A DNA stretch of 64,000 nt from Astrothelium macrocarpum (taxonomy: Eukaryota; Ascomycota; Dothideomycetes; Trypetheliales; Trypetheliaceae). The notes under the pieces are model-generated. The model did not search any database, was not told where the DNA came from, and saw nothing but the letters and a program-made list of their open reading frames with translations. Positions 58,964 through 64,000 of the stretch are shown piece by piece. Made by a program: the position numbers and the translations under genes. Each line of letters starts with the position of its first letter. The stretch's first letter is position 1. The stretch spans positions 281,883 to 345,882 of the forward strand of contig JAGEMR010000025.1 in assembly GCA_021030915.1 (NCBI GenBank), written 5' to 3'.

Positions 58964-60881
58964 TCAACGAGTAATGAATCGTGCATGTTTCATCCGGTCG
59001 CCAACCCTACTCAGGCCTTGAATCCAGAGCGCTCTGAGCGTGTCTGTGAGACTCGTATCGAGGTTTTTAAGCCATCGAGTCGCTACGAATGCGAACGCAC
59101 AAGTGAGAAAGAGAACTGTCTGTCTTGCTCTTCTCTTTGCTATTCTCTTGGATGTCGGCGTAACATTCCAATCGCTATGCTTTGGGAACACGCAGCGCCA
59201 TGCGAAGTCGATTTGAGAGCGGCTGGAGAAAAGCCCATTAGCACACTTCAGTAATCATCTGGGATGCACATATCAAGACATACGGATACATTGTCGAGTT
59301 CCATCCCTTTTCGTCCTTATACCAACGACCACAGCTTCCGGAAAATACCGTCTTCTTTAATTTCCGCTGCACCTCCATTGTCCAATTTACCTCTGCATCC
59401 CTCTTCGGTTCAACTAGTCGTGCCTCGGCCCTCAGCACCGGTTTGATGATTCTCAGGATATACCCAATGATGCTCTCGGACACCAGGATGACTGAACTAT
59501 GGCCAACGGATGTGTTCGGCCCACCAACTAAGAAGAAGCTTGGAAAGCCGTCTACGGCAGTCCCCATATACGCCTGCGGGGCCCCACGCTCGTTCCACAC
59601 CTCTTGAAGGAGCTTTCCATAGCGACCGTAGACCTTGAAGGGGTGAAGCCATCGCGTAGCTTCAAAGCCATTAGCTACAACTATTGCGTCGGCAGGTATA
59701 CGTGTACTTGGCTCTGTGCTGAAAGCATCTTCCTCCTTATTTCGACTGAGCACGGCCATTTTCGCGTCAAGACTCTCGATGCGTTGGGTAGTAAGCGTAA
59801 ACTTGGGGTTATTCATACTCGCTAACCAGTCATGGTCGAAGACGCGCCTCTTGCAGCCGTACGCATACCTTGGCGTCATCCGTTCATGATACTTTTCCGG
59901 GACCAAGCTTTTCATATGATCTATTGCAAACTTTTCGCTACCTTTGCGTAACATTTGGTTGCTCTCTTGAAAAACAGTGAACCAGACTACTTCCAAGAAT
60001 GCAAATAAGAAAGCACGGAACATAGGACCCAAGAATTGCAGGAAACGGAAAAACGCAGGCGCGTTTCTTGCATATGCTTGTTCTCCGCCAATCTCCTGGA
60101 CTCGTGGTGTCACCCATGGAGGTGTCCTCATGATTTGCGTCACGCTTTTGACCTTTGCGCTGGGCTCCAATAGCTTTGGTACGATTTGTGCAGCGCTGCA
60201 TCCAGCGCCCAGAACGATGACATCCTTATCTGCCAAATCGACATCTTCTCTCCATCGCGCAGAATGAATAATCTCTCCGTTGAAGGCGCTCAGTCCAGGA
60301 ATACTGTCAGGCCCTGCATTTGGTTCAACGAGTAAACCAACACAGCTCAACACAACTTTCGCCCTCACCGTTTCCTGTCGGAGAAACACACTTCCTTCAC
60401 CGTGATCACGTACACGCTGCTGTCACTCTTTAGTACTGAGGACTCCAACTCCAGGCACAAGATGATGAATCAAGATTTCCCATTCCTCGTCTTCGTCAAC
60501 CCAGCGCAGCTCACTGATATCTGTATCACACTGGATTTTGTCCGCAATCTCATACTTGCATACCACATTATTCAAATACTGCACAAACTCCGACCCAGAC
60601 GGATAAACCCGCTTAGATTGGTAGTTTGGCGCGAACGAGTAAGAATAGAGTGCTGTGGATATATTGCAGGCCACTCCAGGATAGCGATCGATCCACCAGG
60701 TACCTCCAATGCCAGATTGACGGTCAAAGGCTCGAAACTGCGAAAAGTTCAATTTACGCTTGAGTTGGCAACACATGGCGATGCCGGACTCACCGGCGCC
60801 AATGATCAGGACCGGGTAGTATTTGTAGGCCTCATTTTTGTTGAAGACATTTCGAACGTGGATTTTGTTTGTCTGCGCCAT
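58964..60881 (-). CDS. Flavin monooxygenase (Baeyer-Villiger type), interrupted by TGA
   Basis: Exons 60881-59284 and 59222-58964 joined by a 61-nt intron (GTATGT, GCTAAT, TCCAG) would give 618 codons. Motifs: FAD-binding GAGESG at 28-33, GTWWIDRYPGVACNI, the signature FNGEIIHSARW, a second Rossmann motif GAGCSAAQ, GWNSTMYP, and a hydrophobic C-terminal helix. It would insert one oxygen atom into a ketone using NADPH. A TGA at 60423-60425 (codon 153) interrupts it between LSTKE and QQRVRD, where homologues have Arg; the same frame continues without loss. A 39-nt intron covering the stop would delete the conserved LVPGVG and is unlikely. It is probably disabled unless read through. It lies beside a P450 gene on the same strand. 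Confidence 0.82.
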
Positions 60882-61553
60882 TTCGGGACAAAATTTCCTT
60901 GAAGCAAGACCCGGTTCATTAAAGGAATGAAAGACGACGGCTTCTTAGAATATAATCATAGTCGAGAGTGGATGAGAGTTTCAAGAGTTTAATTAATGGA
61001 CGCCCTTTGAAATGGCTCTGATAGCATTTTCCGAAGGTTTCAGGCAAAAGAAGAAAAAAAGCAAGACAAGAGGATGGGAGCTAAGGCAGGGGGAAAAGGT
61101 GATGCATTTGGATTAGCTTGGCCAGTGTTAGATCAGTGGCTCCTTACTGTGGAGCCAGATTGAAACATTTTCAAGCAGATCCGATCCTTGCTGTTTAGCG
61201 TGTTACTAGTATTGCATGTGCCTAAATGTGCCGTGCTATTAGTTGCTGAGATTCAGGTACATGCAGGAGCTCGCATATTATTGACATTGATCACACCAGC
61301 GTGGCGGCAATTTCTTACCCCAGTCCAAATTTCAGACAGTATGTGGTCCGGATTTCATGTTTTCCCTCATTTCTTACAGCGTCCCTGGTTTTCCATCGCT
61401 ATCAGCTTCAATTAGATCAAGGAAAGAGCGTATTGCAACCCATACTTTACCTTGCACACCATTGCAGGTAACTTTTGCGTACAACAAGCTTTGATTCAGC
61501 GCACTCTGAATACACCGATTGAGCTAAACAGGAATACGTCCATTACACAGTTG
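60882..61553. other. Intergenic region between monooxygenase and P450
   Basis: About 670 bases holding the P450 3' end and the monooxygenase promoter. Nothing else seen. Confidence 0.4.
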
Positions 61554-63202
61554 TCATTCTTCCATCCTCAAAACCTTCACGATGGTCCCTTTCGATTCCC
61601 GATTCACTACCGCGAGGATCATATCCTCTGCAAGATCGATGTCCCTCTCTCTCACCACTGCACTGACATCGAACTGGAATCTGCGAAACATAGACCCCAG
61701 AATGAGATAGCACTCCGCCCATGCCAGATTAATCCCCAAACAGGATCTCGAACCCCTGCTGAATGGCGTCAGATACTTCAGCAACCTCTGCTGCTCATCT
61801 TTGCTACCCACAAGCCATCGTTCCGGCTTGAAGACACGCGGCTCGGGGAAGATATCCTCATTCTCGTGGATCAAAGGTGAGCTGAGGTACATCACTGTTC
61901 CAGCAGGGATGACGTAGTCGCCATATGTGAGCGCTCTATTGGGGAAGCTGCGGCTTAAGCGGTGCGAAAAGACGTGCGACATTCGGAGTCCTTCCTGGAT
62001 GACAGCGGTAAGATACGGCAAGCGCTCGAGGTCGGCAAGCTGAGGCCGGTCATTGCAACTTGGCATGACGGCTTTCAGTTCCTGGAGGAGCTTGGCTCGG
62101 ACGGATGGATTGGCTTGGATGTGGTAGGTGGTTGTCTTGAGAAAGAGGGCTGTTGTGTCGGAACCGGCGGCGAGCAGGCCCCATGCTTCGTGCATGAGGC
62201 GTTCGACGTCCTTCTCCTGCGGTGGGAGATCGCTTTCGAGAAGGGTGTGGAAGATGGTCTCGTGGCCAGATTTTTCGTAGGAGCGATTCTCGCCAGAGCG
62301 GATGGCTTCGACTTGCCGTTTGGCTGCTCGCCGCTGCTCGATTATGTCTGCCATTACAGGAAACATTCGACAGAGAATAGACTCTGGGATGAGAAGCATT
62401 GTGTTCATGACCCAGGGTAGGTGCCAGTTGACGAGACTGTAGCCGAGAAAAGAGTCGATATTGTCAAAGTATTGCTTGTCAAAATCAGGCATCAAAACCC
62501 TGTCGGGTGTCTCGGAAAAACAATATTCGCTCATGTTGTCTAATCCTAGGGCAGAGAAGGCGACCTTCAAATCGACCTGTTCGCCTGTCTTGCTGGCTTC
62601 TTCGAATCTGCCGCATAATTTATCGATGATGTCTTGGATGAATGGCGCTATGCTAGCGACAGAACGTTTGGAGAAGAATGGATTCAGGGCCCCTCTTCGT
62701 ATCCGATGCAGGTCATGTTGCATCGTTGAAGCTATCTATCAATGTATAGAAGCATCAGTCGACTCTAACTTTCCTCAATTATCTGGCAATCTAATGCTTA
62801 CCGCTGGATAAGGTCCGAATGCATTAGCCTCTCTATACGGTTTGTCCGTTTTTGTAAGGTTGAAAACCTCGTCATAGTAATCTGGATCATTGAAGTGTAC
62901 CTCATCAGGATTCAATCGCACAATTGGGCCTGGTAATGCATGAGCCCATTGAATCGGTTGCAAAATGATCAAAACATACCATACTGGCCATGCAACTCTT
63001 TGATCTTAAGAGTGTACTGGCCTCTAAGATAGATATCATAGTAAAATTCGTATAGATAGGTGATAGCAGCAAGTCTAGGCCCAGGGATTTTGGAGAGCGG
63101 GTGGAGAAAGAGTCGGTAGATGACAGTGCCAACTACCCACATCAGAGCAAAGAACGCGGTAACGAGAAGCCAAATCACATTGTGGCCACTTAGGAACTCC
63201 AT
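61554..63202 (-). CDS. Cytochrome P450 monooxygenase
   Basis: Three exons (63202-62980, 62929-62802, 62735-61554) encode about 510 aa with phase-consistent introns of 50 and 66 nt. An N-terminal membrane anchor (WLLVTAFFALMWVVGTVIY) is followed by the hinge HPLSKIPGP. Landmark sites: I-helix AAGSDTT near 307, ExxR (Glu365, Arg368), PERW and the haem loop FSRGSRSCLG with Cys449 as ligand. The pattern GPIVRLNPDEVHFND early in the fold is usual for fungal class II P450s of the trichodiene-oxygenase/benzoate-hydroxylase-like groups. It would be ER-bound and need a P450 reductase. Substrate unknown. Together with the neighbouring monooxygenase it may form a small oxidative cluster. Confidence 0.93.
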
Positions 63203-64000
63203 ATCAAGACTAGCTATTCAGGTAAATTCAATTGCGTGGGATCAAGAACACTTTGAATTGTCATGCAGAGTGGCTACAAACCAGACAATATTGACCCATA
63301 GCACGGCAATTGCGCCCAGGTCAGGAAGCCAAGCGGAATCACGCCAGATTGTCGCATGCCGAGGCCCCATAGACCCCGCCCCCCCAAAAAAATGGAATTG
63401 GAAAAAGAAAAGAAAGGAAAAGGACTTCAACAAGAGTAGAATTAGATGTGATCTTCATTTGCTGTTTTGGAATGAGAGGAATCGTTTGTCGCTGGGTTTG
63501 AGATAAAGCAGATTAGCAGACTACACTTGATTTAAAACTTAATTATATGATAGATATGTCTTCTATGAAGTAATTTTTATACATACAGTAGAGATTTTCG
63601 AACGCCTTGTTTTAGAAAAGGTAAATGTATACCCTTTGAAACATCGCTTTTAAGACCTAACATTCGGATATGTATTTATGAATATAGTATGGAAGGGATG
63701 TTGTGTGGATACAGCGCCCACCCGCGTCCGATGGATACCCACTAATCGACGGATCCTTCTGAGTCTGTGCCTTTCTGGTCTGATTGGATCAAAATAATAG
63801 ATTCAATAAAAAAATGTAAACAATGGAGCCAAATAACACATCATTCGTCAAGGATTATTAGAGTTTATCAAATGAGAAGATGACCAGTCAGCCTCAGCTG
63901 TTTACGATTCATGAAAATGTCCTATACCCGTCCTCCCCACCTTGTGCAAGGTCCCACCTTTCGCAACCGGTTTTTCGGTCGAGCAATCTAATTTCAAGAA
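63203..64000. other. Upstream region of the P450 gene, to window end
   Basis: AT-rich and without coding signal; presumed P450 promoter and spacer. A run of C followed by A occurs at 63379-63390. Confidence 0.4.

Noticed and set aside
1..64000. CRISPR arrays, rRNA genes and intact retroelements
   Set aside because: No regularly spaced repeats, rRNA-like blocks or reverse-transcriptase motifs were seen; the sequence is eukaryotic nuclear DNA.

Overview
The window is nuclear DNA of a filamentous ascomycete (Pezizomycotina). Most genes carry short introns (46-120 nt) with GTRNGT-like donors and CTAAC/CTGAC-like branch points, gene spacing is about 3 kb, and several families seen here are typical of or restricted to these fungi (APSES factor, asco-laccase ending in DSGL, HeLo-like/DUF7580 protein, bli-4-like reductase). 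I cannot place the species further. Gene models below were assembled by hand from reading frames, splice motifs and remembered family conservation, so exon borders are predictions.

Layout. 1-16 kb: PDK1/PKH kinase, membrane short-chain dehydrogenase (SDR), Xbp1-type APSES factor, bli-4-like SDR, a one-TM protein of unknown role, and the mitochondrial DEAD-box helicase MSS116. 16-21 kb: a head-to-head pair, a decayed C2H2 gene on the minus strand and a HeLo-like plus DUF7580 gene on the plus strand. 22-27 kb: two housekeeping genes, RAD6 (E2 ubiquitin-conjugating enzyme, exactly 151 aa) and the conventional kinesin heavy chain. 27-40 kb: a mucin-like single-pass surface protein, a GNAT-ankyrin protein, a trypsin-fold/zinc-finger fusion, a fungal one-TM protein and a second membrane SDR. 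40-48 kb: mitochondrial Obg GTPase, HPP membrane protein, D-amino-acid oxidase and laccase. 50-63 kb: sparse accessory DNA with a possible pore-forming protein, a fungal multi-TM protein, and an adjacent flavin monooxygenase and cytochrome P450 on the same strand.

The core genes (kinase, RAD6, kinesin, MSS116, Obg) are intact. Several accessory genes (C2H2/AcuF-like, HPP, monooxygenase) carry in-frame TGA codons where homologues have Trp or Arg, followed by well-conserved downstream coding sequence. Because RAD6, kinesin, MSS116 and PDK1 all end properly at TGA, this is not a changed genetic code; it points to recent gene decay, sequence error or read-through.

The most unusual items are the HeLo-like/pseudokinase gene with its decayed head-to-head partner, the helical-plus-beta protein with a hydrophobic hairpin near 51-52 kb, the protease-fold protein with a Cys nucleophile position fused to zinc fingers, and a 155-bp MITE-like hairpin behind the D-amino-acid oxidase gene.
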